Positions 1 to 5,974 are shown, counted from the stretch's first letter. The stretch is DNA of 6,204 bases from Gammaproteobacteria bacterium (GCA_019752835.1 JAIELR010000245.1:1-6204), one strand, 5' to 3'. Numbers and translations are program-made. Notes: generated from the sequence alone by a model not told the origin.

Positions 1-168
1 ATTTTGGGTAAAAAAAATCAGATTTTCGCCTGTTATCTCACGAATTGCCACAACCCTTGCATGCGGAACCGCGTCCTTTGTCGCTGTGGATAAAATCGCT
101 TGTTGAGGATTAGGGATGCCTTCTGATTTTTCTTCAGCAATCCATGTTTTAAGCAAATTAAATGGCAT
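1..168 (-). CDS. Pyridoxamine 5'-phosphate oxidase family protein, N-terminal part (runs off the window)
   Basis: Fifty-six codons are visible from an ATG at 168 down to the window edge; the C-terminus lies outside. The N-terminus starts MPFNLLKTWI and continues with a PNPQQAILSTAT segment, then PHARVVAIREI (about residues 35-45) and LIFFTQN. This order matches the first strands of the FMN-binding split-barrel family of PdxH-like pyridoxine/pyridoxamine 5'-phosphate oxidases, where the Arg of the ARVV segment lies in the FMN-contacting region. A Shine-Dalgarno-like AGGGA (176-180) sits 7 bases before the ATG. It is the last visible gene of the run led by the MDR oxidoreductase, 50 bp after the DUF1653 stop. 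The family is clear. Whether it is true PdxH (vitamin B6 salvage) or one of the related flavin enzymes such as PhzG-like oxidases cannot be decided from this part, so no symbol is given. Confidence 0.82.
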   Translation of the reverse strand, partial: MPFNLLKTWIAEEKSEGIPNPQQAILSTATKDAVPHARVVAIREITGENLIFFTQN

Positions 169-218
169 AGAAACTTCCCTTATTTAACACTCGCCCTATT
201 ACAGAGGCAACCACATCT

Positions 219-479
219 TCACGATAAAGGAAAACTTGCAAAAAAATCCTTGGCATTTTGGGATGCAATAAATTTAAACCGCGGTATTTGCTTCCCTTCA
301 ATTTCAACTTGTTCTAAAAACATGCTTGCAGGTCGCACCCACAAACCAAAATCGTCCGCTAACATGCGATAAACAACCATATACTCCAGAGTTTCAGAGT
401 GGCGAGCAATATCAATTACTTCATAGTGCTTTTTTTTATAATGTTCATAAATCCCTTTTTCAATTTTTATATCAAACAT
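219..479 (-). CDS. DUF1653 domain-containing protein
   Basis: An 86-residue protein, almost entirely one DUF1653 domain. Family hallmarks visible in order are KGIYEHYKKKHYEVI (residues 8-22), the ARHSETLE signature (25-32), VVYR (35-38), FGLWVRP (44-50) with the following MFLE, and a PRFKFI ending (66-71). The length is normal for this small single-domain family, whose biochemical function is not established. The ATG is 2 bp downstream of the stop of the ABM-domain gene and has no clear purine-rich ribosome-binding site of its own, so translational coupling to that gene is likely. The family assignment is confident; the role is unknown. Its place in a run of redox enzymes hints at a stress-linked job, but that is inference. 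Confidence 0.85.
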   Translation of the reverse strand: MFDIKIEKGIYEHYKKKHYEVIDIARHSETLEYMVVYRMLADDFGLWVRPASMFLEQVEIEGKQIPRFKFIASQNAKDFFASFPLS

Positions 480-481
480 GT

Positions 482-775
482 TTAAATTTCACTATAAATT
501 CTAAACTCTGCTTTCTCAACTAATGCAGGTATTTGTTCATCGACTATGTTTTTTACGTAATCAGTCGCGCAATGAAAATCAAAAGCTGCTTTATTTTTAT
601 AGCGTTCTATAAAAAAAACCACGTCAGGATTCTCTAAACAACGATGCATTTCATAGCGCAAGCATCCGGGTTCTTTTCTTGCTAATGGAATTAATTTAGA
701 TAATTCCGCAATCAGTTTTTCGATCATATTCGATTTTGCAGTAAATTCGGCCGTGCACACAAACTCTGTATTCAT
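482..775 (-). CDS. Antibiotic biosynthesis monooxygenase (ABM) domain protein, putative quinol monooxygenase (YgiN-like)
   Basis: A 97-residue single-domain protein of the dimeric alpha+beta barrel ABM family. Visible features are an N-terminal strand (residues 4-12), the helix MIEKLIAELSKLIPLARKEPG, the characteristic EPGCLRYEMHR turn-strand (35-45), and FFIERYKNKAAFDFH (54-68) with the conserved E57, Y59 and H68. Members such as E. coli YgiN oxidise quinols without a metal or flavin cofactor; others act on polyketides or haem. A strong Shine-Dalgarno AGGAGA (782-787) lies 6 bases before the ATG. It follows the MDR oxidoreductase by 27 bp and precedes DUF1653 by 2 bp. A quinone-reductase-like and a quinol-monooxygenase-like gene side by side resembles E. 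coli mdaB/ygiN, which favours a quinone redox role here, although the substrate is not proven. Confidence 0.86.
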   Translation of the reverse strand: MNTEFVCTAEFTAKSNMIEKLIAELSKLIPLARKEPGCLRYEMHRCLENPDVVFFIERYKNKAAFDFHCATDYVKNIVDEQIPALVEKAEFRIYSEI

Positions 776-802
776 TTCTATTCTCCTGTCATCGTGAATG
801 AG

Positions 803-1804
803 TTAAAGATCATTTTCCAATACAACTTTCCCAATTGAATGGCCTTGCTCAAAATAATGATGTGCAGCCGTCACCTCAGAAAATTTGAATTGCTGCTTAT
901 TTATCAACGGTTTTATTTTGTCGACTTCAACCAGCGCGGCTATCTCTGAAAGAATTTGACCGTAATATTGACGCCCTACACCGGTCAATAATGGTAACGG
1001 TTGCATAACCGTTGACAATGTTAAGCCCTTACCAAACATTGGATATAAATCATGCGCACGTCTGGCAAGAATGGTCACGACATTGCCACCTATACGCGCG
1101 GCTTGAAATGCTTGATCTAAACACTCATCTCCGACAGTATCAAATACTGCATCATAGCCCACACCATTGGTAAATTGCTGAACCATTTCAGAAATAGATG
1201 TATGTTGATAATTCACAACGTGATCCGCACCCATTTTTTTTGCGAGCGCCTTTTTTTCATCGCTGCTTGCAGTAGTGGTAATCTTTGCGCCTATTATTTT
1301 TGCTAATTGCACCGCAATATGCCCTACTCCTCCAGTTGCACCATAAATCAAAATGGTTTGATTGGCAGCAAGTTGCACTTTATCTTTTAAGGCTAACCAA
1401 GCTGTCAGACTAACCAGCGGCAAGGCAGCAGCCTCAGTCATACTGAGATTTTTTGGTTTATATGCCATCAAATCAGCATCTACTGACATAAGTTGAGCTA
1501 ATGCACCTTGCAACTGTCCAACACCACCGGCGCAACCATAGACTTCATCACCGACTTTAAACCCTTTTACATTGGCGCCAATGGCAGTCACGACGCCAGC
1601 CACATCACCATGCAATACAGCAGGGAAAGAAGGACAAATTTGTCCAAGTTCGTTATTGCGAATTTTAATATCCAGCGGATTAATACTGCTGGCCTTAACC
1701 TCAATCAATAGCTGCCCTGGGGCGGCCAAAGGCTTCTGAATAGCTTGTTTCTTAAACACAGTGGCATCACCAAATGCCTCGATTACCATAGCTGAAATAG
1801 CCAT
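803..1804 (-). CDS. Zinc-free MDR-family alcohol dehydrogenase / NADPH:quinone oxidoreductase-like protein
   Basis: A medium-chain dehydrogenase/reductase of 333 residues from the chosen start. An N-terminal GroES-like domain contains the SSINPLDIKIR segment (39-49), LHGDVAGVV (64-72) and GFKVGDEVYG (81-90). The Rossmann domain has the nucleotide-binding loop YGATGGVG (154-161) followed by VQLAK and IGAKITTTASS; MGADHVVNY lies at 191-199 and FDTVG at 221-225. The four-cysteine structural-zinc lobe of classical alcohol dehydrogenases is absent, which puts it with the zeta-crystallin/quinone oxidoreductase type that reduces quinones or enones with NADPH in the cytoplasm. An upstream in-frame ATG at 1834 would add ten residues that do not look like the family. 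The ATG at 1804 is preferred because AGGGAG (1812-1817) sits 7 bases before it and MAISAMVIEAFG is a typical family beginning. It heads the four-gene run and has a promoter candidate at 1877-1905. The exact substrate is unknown. Confidence 0.9.
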   Translation of the reverse strand: MAISAMVIEAFGDATVFKKQAIQKPLAAPGQLLIEVKASSINPLDIKIRNNELGQICPSFPAVLHGDVAGVVTAIGANVKGFKVGDEVYGCAGGVGQLQGALAQLMSVDADLMAYKPKNLSMTEAAALPLVSLTAWLALKDKVQLAANQTILIYGATGGVGHIAVQLAKIIGAKITTTASSDEKKALAKKMGADHVVNYQHTSISEMVQQFTNGVGYDAVFDTVGDECLDQAFQAARIGGNVVTILARRAHDLYPMFGKGLTLSTVMQPLPLLTGVGRQYYGQILSEIAALVEVDKIKPLINKQQFKFSEVTAAHHYFEQGHSIGKVVLENDL

Positions 1805-1818
1805 TTTCTCACTCCCTG
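1805..1818 (-). promoter_or_regulatory. Ribosome-binding site deciding the MDR oxidoreductase start
   Basis: On the minus strand AGGGAG (1812-1817), followed by GTGAGAAA, leads straight into the ATG at 1804-1802 with a 7-base spacer. The alternative in-frame ATG at 1834 has no comparable purine-rich stretch, so this site supports the shorter protein. Confidence 0.65.
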
Positions 1819-1876
1819 TTTGTTTAACGCGCATTCCAAAAACAAAAACTCTTTAGTACGAAATATCAATGCAGAA

Positions 1877-1905
1877 ATGATACCTGATGAAACACATCGT
1901 AGCAA
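1877..1905 (-). promoter_or_regulatory. Putative sigma70 promoter of the MDR-ABM-DUF1653-PNPOx run
   Basis: On the minus strand a -35-like TTGCTA (1905-1900, 4/6 consensus) and a -10-like TATCAT (1882-1877, 5/6) are separated by exactly 17 bp. Transcription would begin near 1870 and give a leader of about 65 bases before the ATG at 1804. The spacer contains a short inverted repeat, GATG-TGTTT-CATC, which is too weak to call an operator. The site lies in the 125-bp gap behind the broken copper ATPase, the only sizeable gap upstream of the four-gene run. Confidence 0.5.
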
Positions 1906-1929
1906 ACTAGTAATTTTTTAAATAGAATT

Positions 1930-2784
1930 CTAGAACCTCAACTTCCGCAAACGCAATGCATTCGCGATCACTGATACAGAACTCAACGACATGGCAAGTG
2001 CAGCAATAATTGGGCTAAGAAGCAGACCGAAGGCAGGGTAAAGAACGCCTGCTGCAATCGGGATGCCGATCGCGTTATAGGCGAATGCAAATACCAGGTT
2101 TTGGCGAATATTACGCATTGTTGCGCGGCTCAACATTATGGCGCGTGCAATGCCCGCAAGATCACCCTTTACCAACGTAATCCCGGCGCTTTGGATCGCG
2201 ACTTCGGCCCCAGTACCCATAGCAATGCCAACAGCAGCTTCGGCCAACGCTGGGGCATCGTTCACGCCGTCACCTGCCATGGCGACAACACGCCCCTCCG
2301 CCGTGATTTTTTTTATGATGCGATTTTTGTCTTGCGGCAGAATGCCCGCATTGACTTCCTTGATACCAAGCTTACGAGCAACCGCCTCAGCTGTCGTCTT
2401 GTTGTCACCAGTTAGCATCACAATCTGTATGCCCTCTTTTCGTAGACTATCAAGAGCTGCTTGTGTTGTTGATTTAATCGGATCGGCAATAACAATGATG
2501 CCACCTGCTTTGCCATTTATTGCGAGAAAAAGAGCCGTTGCCCCATCAATGCGAAACTCCTCTGCCTTATGCTCGAGCTCACCAAGCAGGATGCCCATAT
2601 CAGCCATCAACGTCGTATTACCTGATAGTGTCGCGTTTTTTTGCAAAACCTTTTGGGACTCCGAGTCCACCAAAAGGAGCAAAAAACTCGCGACAAGTAT
2701 CGCCTTCAGCGGGAGTGCTCGTGAGTCCTGCGGTCTACTTATCTCTTCGCTGGCGCTCTGAACTAAGTGCCCACAATGACTCAA
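1930..2784 (-). pseudogene. copA: Copper-translocating P-type ATPase, C-terminal fragment (interrupted gene)
   Basis: Native ATPase sequence covers about 230 codons from 2622 (GGT, the Gly of [10 protein letters not shown]) to the TAG at 1930. It carries the rest of the nucleotide-binding domain ([17 protein letters not shown]), the P-domain motifs [12 protein letters not shown] and [11 protein letters not shown] with MGTGAEVA, and the last two membrane helices. Those contain the YN pair ([10 protein letters not shown]) and MSLSS (the MxxSS pattern) that, with CPC in the other fragment, define Cu(I) exporters of subtype P1B-1. The open frame extends upstream to a TTG at 2784, so its first 54 residues are encoded almost wholly by the inserted element and include a hydrophobic [10 protein letters not shown] stretch. 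The TTG has only a distant AGGGA before it. The frame differs from that of the N-terminal fragment. Best read as the broken second half of one gene; production of a chimeric protein is possible but unsupported. Confidence 0.88.
2624..2701. repeat. Long imperfect palindrome at one end of the insertion
   Basis: Arms read on the plus strand: GATA (2624-2627) with TATC (2698-2701); TGTCGCG (2629-2635) with CGCGACA (2689-2695); TTTTTTGC (2637-2644) with GCAAAAAA (2679-2686); CCTTTTGG (2649-2656) with CCAAAAGG (2670-2677); GACTC (2657-2661) with GAGTC (2663-2667). Small bulges separate the blocks and the extreme tip must open to form a loop. About 30 base pairs match in total, far beyond chance, and the outer edge coincides with the copA junction. 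Confidence 0.85.
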
Positions 2785-2793
2785 CGCCGTGTC

Positions 2794-2832
2794 GGTTCCC
2801 TTGTGTTTCGCCTGCGGCTCAACACCCGGACC
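2794..2832. repeat. Symmetrical hairpin inside the insertion
   Basis: On the plus strand GGT-t-CC pairs with GGACC (2828-2832), GTGTT (2803-2807) with AACAC (2821-2825), and GCC (2810-2812) with GGC (2816-2818), around a TGC loop with matched 2-base internal loops. The inner part overlaps the first copy of the CCTGCGGCTC direct repeat (2811-2820); the second copy is at 2831-2840 and a shorter CCTGCGG is at 2727-2733. Confidence 0.6.
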
Positions 2833-4432
2833 TGCGGCTCCTCACGCTCGTCGCACGTCGTGTGCGACTTCGAAGGGCTATAAGCTTGTCATCGACTTTG
2901 CCAGCCACACCTTTACCGGTATAGGAGACAAAATCCGTCGGCTCTTGGATTGAGGTGCTGCTATCCTGTGCAGTTGCAACGATAGCCGCGGCAAGAGGGT
3001 GCTCACTGGACTGTTCAAGACTCGCTGCCCATGACAAAATATCGGACTCCGAAAGCCCCGCTGCCGGAACAATAGATATCACTTTAGGTTTACCTTCCGT
3101 AAGTGTGCCCGTCTTGTCCACGACCAATGTATCCACTTTTTCCATGCGTTCAAGAGCAGCTGCCGACTTGATTAAAATACCCACACCTGCACCTTTGCCG
3201 ATGCCCACACCGATCGACATCGGCGTAGCCAGGCCAAGTGCACATGGGCAAGCGATGATGAGAACAGAAACCGCCGCAATTAACGCATAAGAAAATGCAG
3301 GAGCAGGGCCCCAAATAGCCCATACAATAAACGTAATGACAGCGATACCTAATACTGCTGGGACGAAGTAACCCGACACGGTATCCGCTAGTCGTTGAAT
3401 GGGCGCTCGGCTCCGCTGCGCTTCAGCGACCATCGCAACGATCTGCGCGAGCATGGTATCGGCACCGACCTTGTCAGCACGCATGATCAAAGCGCCCGAG
3501 CCATTTACGGTTCCTCCAATAAGCTTATCAGCGGACTGTTTGATAACAGGCATTGACTCGCCAGTGACCATAGACTCATCCACAACACTCTTACCCTCAA
3601 GCACCTCGCCATCAACGGGTACGCCATCACCAGGGCGTACCCGCAAACGGTCGCCAACGTAAACGAGCTCAAGAACAACCTCTTCATCCACGCCATTAGT
3701 GTTTAAGCGACGTGCTGTTTTAGGTGCCAAATTAAGCAATGCACGAATCGCATCGCCAGTTTGTTCACGGGCACGCAACTCAAGCACTTGACCGAGCAAA
3801 ACGAGAACGGTAATCACCGCAGCGGCTTCGAAATAAACCGGAATCGTACTGTCCATCCCGCGAAACCCAGCAGGGAAGAGCCCCTGCAGAAATGTTGCAA
3901 AGAGGCTATAGAGATAAGCGGCGCCTGTGCCAAGAGCAATTAAACTAAACATATTCAGACTGCGATGTACGACCGATGCCCAAGCTCGTTTAAAGAATGG
4001 CCACCCCGCCCACAAGACGACTGGTGTCGATAAAACGAATTGTATCCATGTGGAGATCTGCGCAGAAATGGGATTATGAAGGCCAAAAACAGAGATGTGG
4101 CCCCCCATTTCTAGTATGAAAATCGGTAACGTTAAAACTAACCCAATCCAGAAACGTCGCGTCAAATCCACAAGCTCATGATTCGGCTCGGCATCGGTTG
4201 TTGCCATTACTGACTCCAGCGCCATCCCGCAAAGAGGACAATCGCCCGGACCCACTTGGCGGATCTGTGGATGCATTGGGCAGGTGTAGATGTTACTTGT
4301 GTTGAGCGATGCCGTGCGTATTGCTACATGTGTGTGGTGATGTTTACATGGCGACTCATTATTCACTATTGGTTCTGGTTTTGATCCAAGCTTCTCAGGC
4401 CCTGACTTACAGTGGTTATCCTGTGATGACAT
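2819..4432 (-). pseudogene. copA: Copper-translocating P-type ATPase, N-terminal fragment (interrupted gene)
   Basis: 537 codons, of which 1-520 (4432-2873) are genuine ATPase; the last 17, rich in Arg and Ser, and the TGA come from the insertion. A His-rich N-terminus (HHHTH, 31-35) is followed by a YHS-like heavy-metal-binding domain YTCPMHP...GDCPLCGM (49-70). Then come four membrane segments (about 94-110, 128-146, 161-183, 198-217), the actuator domain with TGES (290-293), two helices including the CPC metal site (395-397), the phosphorylation motif DKTGT (439-443) and the nucleotide-domain SEHP (476-479). CPC with the downstream YN and MxxSS indicates Cu(I) export across the inner membrane. 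AAGGA stands 10 bases before the ATG, and aroE ends only 36 bp upstream. Base composition is clearly GC-richer than the flanks. The product lacks the GDGVND hinge and the last two helices, so alone it should not transport. Confidence 0.9.
2850..2868. repeat. Perfect 7-bp-stem hairpin near the other end of the insertion
   Basis: GTCGCAC (2850-2856) and GTGCGAC (2862-2868) are exact inverted copies around the 5-base loop GTCGT. The hairpin ends 4 bases before the inferred junction at 2872/2873. Its GTCGC half-sites echo those in the large palindrome at the opposite end. Confidence 0.75.
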
Positions 4433-4468
4433 AATATTATTTTCCTTATTCCGAGGGTCTTCGAATAT

Positions 4469-5284
4469 CTAGTCTAAAATTTGTTTTGCGTGCTCTAATA
4501 TCGGTGCTGTATTTGGTTTGTATCCCGTCCATAGTGCAAACGCTTCGGCTGCTTGTTCGACCAACATACCAAATCCATCCAGGACTTGTTTGACATCGCA
4601 TGATGAAGCCTTTTTCAGTATAGGTGTAAATTTATTACCATATTTTATATCATATACCAAACTACAATGGGCAAAAATTTTGTCGCTAATAGGTAATGGC
4701 CAGGCATTAAAACTTGTACCGTCAATAATGACGTCATAGTCATCATTAAGATCATTAAAGTTTTTTGATAATACTTCACCATATAGAGAAAACTCATCTG
4801 CTAGGTTTTTGGCTCTGCTTTCAGTACGGTTTGTTATAATGACTGTTGAGGGATTTGTTTGCAAAATAGGATGCAATATTCCTCTAACGCCTCCACCAGC
4901 GCCAAGAATCAAAATTTTTTTATTTTTTAATGCGTACCCATGGTTAGTCTGAATATCTGTAATAAAGCCTGCACCATCTGCGTTATCGGCATACATTGAT
5001 CTATCGGGCAAAAATTTTAAGATATTTGCTGCGCGAGCTATTTTTGCGCGCTCTGATGTTGAATCAGATAGTTGATATGCTTCTTCTTTAAATGGCGCAG
5101 TAACATTGGCACCATTATAGCCATTTGCTTGTAAGTTTAGTACGGTAGCTTTAAATCCATCTAAAGGTGATTCTGTCTTATCATAGAAGACATCTAAGTC
5201 ATTTTGTTTGGCAAATTCTGCATGAATCCAGGGAGACTTGCTGTGCGCTATTGGATTGCCGATAACGGTTAATTTAAATTTCAT
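4469..5284 (-). CDS. aroE: Shikimate dehydrogenase (NADP+)
   Basis: A 271-residue protein of normal AroE length, catalysing NADPH-dependent reduction of 3-dehydroshikimate to shikimate in aromatic amino acid synthesis in the cytoplasm. Visible motifs are VIGNPIAHSKSP (7-18) with the shikimate-binding serines S15 and S17, NVTAPFK (60-66) with the catalytic Lys K66, AAN (85-87), DNADGAGF (100-107) with the catalytic Asp D103, the nucleotide loop GAGGGVRG (128-135), TNRT (151-154) and the closing DGFGMLVEQAAEAF (237-250) with Q244. Some usually conserved spots differ: IIDGTSFNAW replaces the common NATSxG loop, and DNADG the usual DNTDG. The start ATG at 5284 is preceded by only a modest GACGAGAAAA purine run. 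A terminator separates it from osmC, so it probably has its own promoter within 5285-5400, but none is obvious. The broken copper ATPase follows after 36 bp. Confidence 0.92.
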   Translation of the reverse strand: MKFKLTVIGNPIAHSKSPWIHAEFAKQNDLDVFYDKTESPLDGFKATVLNLQANGYNGANVTAPFKEEAYQLSDSTSERAKIARAANILKFLPDRSMYADNADGAGFITDIQTNHGYALKNKKILILGAGGGVRGILHPILQTNPSTVIITNRTESRAKNLADEFSLYGEVLSKNFNDLNDDYDVIIDGTSFNAWPLPISDKIFAHCSLVYDIKYGNKFTPILKKASSCDVKQVLDGFGMLVEQAAEAFALWTGYKPNTAPILEHAKQILD

Positions 5285-5400
5285 TTTATTTTTCTCGTCA
5301 ATTTAGTTGATCTCGTTCGCTTATTTTTCCCAAAAAACTCAACATCGATTTGCTCTACAAGGGGAACAAGACGGCGTATGAATAATTTACTCGAGCAACC

Positions 5401-5424
5401 AAAAGACGCACAGAAATGTGCGCC
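5401..5424 (-). terminator. Rho-independent terminator behind osmC
   Basis: On the minus strand an 8-bp stem (GGCGCACA, 5424-5417, with TGTGCGTC, 5412-5405, one G-U pair) encloses a TTTC loop and is followed by TTTT (5404-5401). It lies about 35 bases after the osmC stop and before aroE, in the 174-bp gap 5285-5458. The rest of that gap shows only a possible weak ribosome-binding site for aroE. The opposite strand has only a short T run, so bidirectional use is doubtful. Confidence 0.7.
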
Positions 5425-5458
5425 TTTATCTATCCATTTTTTGAAGTTAAATAGATAT

Positions 5459-5890
5459 TTATTCTAACGTAGCACTAAAAACTATTTTCACTGCACCTAG
5501 TGCTTTTGCAACAGGACATTTTCGTTTGGCTTCTTCTGCATATTCAGTGAATTTTTCTGAGGTTATATTAGGAACTTGTCCCTTTGTTACCATATCGATT
5601 TCTGAAATAAAAAAACCTGATTTATCAGAATCAAAATTCACTCTGGTTGTCGTATGAATGGCAATCGGTGGATAACCATTTTTAGATAACTCGGCTGAAA
5701 AAGCCATTGAAAAACAACTTGCTAGAGCTGCACCGATGAGCTCTTCAGGATTAGCTTCAGCACTATTATCCGTCGTACGTCCCCCAAAACTATACTTACC
5801 CTCATATGCACCACTCCCTAACTTGAAATAGCCATCACCACTTTTCAAGTCGCCATTCCACTGTGCCTCTGCTCTACGTTTTATGCTCAT
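5459..5890 (-). CDS. osmC: OsmC/Ohr-family peroxiredoxin (organic hydroperoxide reductase)
   Basis: A 143-residue protein, the usual OsmC length. It has the N-terminal AQWNGDLKSGDG strand region, YSFGGRTT with R38, and NPEELIGAALASCFSMAFS (47-65) with the peroxidatic Cys C59 and nearby E49/E50, and a second redox Cys C125 in KCPVAKAL (124-131). The two-cysteine arrangement at these positions matches E. coli OsmC, a cytoplasmic thiol peroxidase that reduces organic hydroperoxides with lipoyl-protein or dithiol electrons. A strong Shine-Dalgarno AAGGAG (5903-5898) lies 7 bases before the ATG. It is followed by a terminator and preceded by a 131-bp gap after guanine deaminase, so it is likely monocistronic. 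OsmC is preferred over Ohr because of the GRTT and NPEELIGAA wording, which the two subfamilies partly share. Confidence 0.9.
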   Translation of the reverse strand: MSIKRRAEAQWNGDLKSGDGYFKLGSGAYEGKYSFGGRTTDNSAEANPEELIGAALASCFSMAFSAELSKNGYPPIAIHTTTRVNFDSDKSGFFISEIDMVTKGQVPNITSEKFTEYAEEAKRKCPVAKALGAVKIVFSATLE

Positions 5891-5923
5891 TTTCTCTCTC
5901 CTTTTACTAGCGGTATCATTAAG

Positions 5924-5952
5924 TGTATATCATGCTGTTAAAAATGCGAAAA
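5924..5952 (-). promoter_or_regulatory. Weak promoter candidate for osmC
   Basis: On the minus strand TTTTCG (5952-5947) and TATACA (5929-5924) are 17 bp apart, matching the sigma70 consensus at 3/6 and 4/6. The -10 lies 34 bases before the osmC ATG. It is the best spacing found in the gap 5891-6021, but the match is poor and a GATAAT further upstream is an alternative -10. Confidence 0.25.
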
Positions 5953-5974
5953 TTATCGCTATGCAATTTGCGAT
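5939..5974 (-). terminator. Possible weak terminator behind guanine deaminase
   Basis: On the minus strand two overlapping short hairpins are possible: ATCGC (5974-5970) with GCGAT (5959-5955) followed by AATTTT, or GCGA with TCGC (5959-5946) followed by ATTTTT. Both stems are only 4-5 bp, so termination here is uncertain. Confidence 0.28.

Larger units (their letters stand above)
2623..2872. mobile_element. Hairpin-rich insertion of about 250 bp interrupting copA (putative non-autonomous palindromic element)
   Basis: CopA homology stops at codon 520 (CTT, 2875-2873) in the segment VDDKLIAL and resumes at GGT (2622-2620), [10 protein letters not shown], exactly as expected for a continuous ATPase with the usual VALGN-like motif. 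The 250 bp between have no ATPase similarity, differ in composition (about 57-65% G+C over 2701-2880 by hand count) and shift the frame by one base. They contain hairpins at 2624-2701, 2794-2832 and 2850-2868, a weaker pairing at 2752-2788, and CCTGCGGCTC repeated at 2811-2820 and 2831-2840. No transposase, clear terminal inverted repeat or target duplication is seen. Hairpins near both ends and the lack of a duplication resemble the passive relatives of IS200/IS605 elements. The family is not recognised and the orientation is unknown. The exact ends may move by a few bases because the Leu codon's third base is ambiguous. Confidence 0.72.

Noticed and set aside
326..523. Short plus-strand frames opposite the DUF1653, MDR, copA and aroE genes
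   Set aside because: Each is antisense to a well-recognised protein family and has no domain or convincing translation signal.
1805..1834. Upstream ATG at 1834 as the MDR oxidoreductase start
   Set aside because: The extra residues MRVKQTGSEK are unlike family N-termini, and the good ribosome-binding site AGGGAG falls inside that extension, 7 bases before the ATG at 1804.
1923..1932. Perfect 10-bp palindrome TAGAATTCTA at the end of copA
   Set aside because: It overlaps the stop codon, is AT-rich, has no adequate T tract or stable stem for a terminator, and is short enough to be chance.
2780..2790. GTTGAGT on the minus strand resembling an integron attC core (GTTRRRY)
   Set aside because: No matching RYYYAAC partner at the other end of a palindrome and no integrase or cassette context; a 7-base degenerate motif is expected by chance.
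2784..2819. Simple sequencing frameshift as the cause of the split ATPase
   Set aside because: The two fragments are separated by about 250 bp of non-homologous sequence, not by one or two bases, so a base-calling error cannot explain it.
2623..2872. Self-splicing intron explanation for the interruption
   Set aside because: 250 bp is too short for a group II intron. For a group I intron the expected terminal G before the 3' exon is not found in a register that restores the frame, and no conserved core was seen.
2138..2924. Plus-strand open frames of 207 and 134 codons across the copA region and the insertion
   Set aside because: They lie antisense to clear ATPase coding sequence, show composition typical of a shadow frame (Ser, Pro and Ala rich), have no recognisable domain, and most of their length is fixed by the opposite-strand gene.
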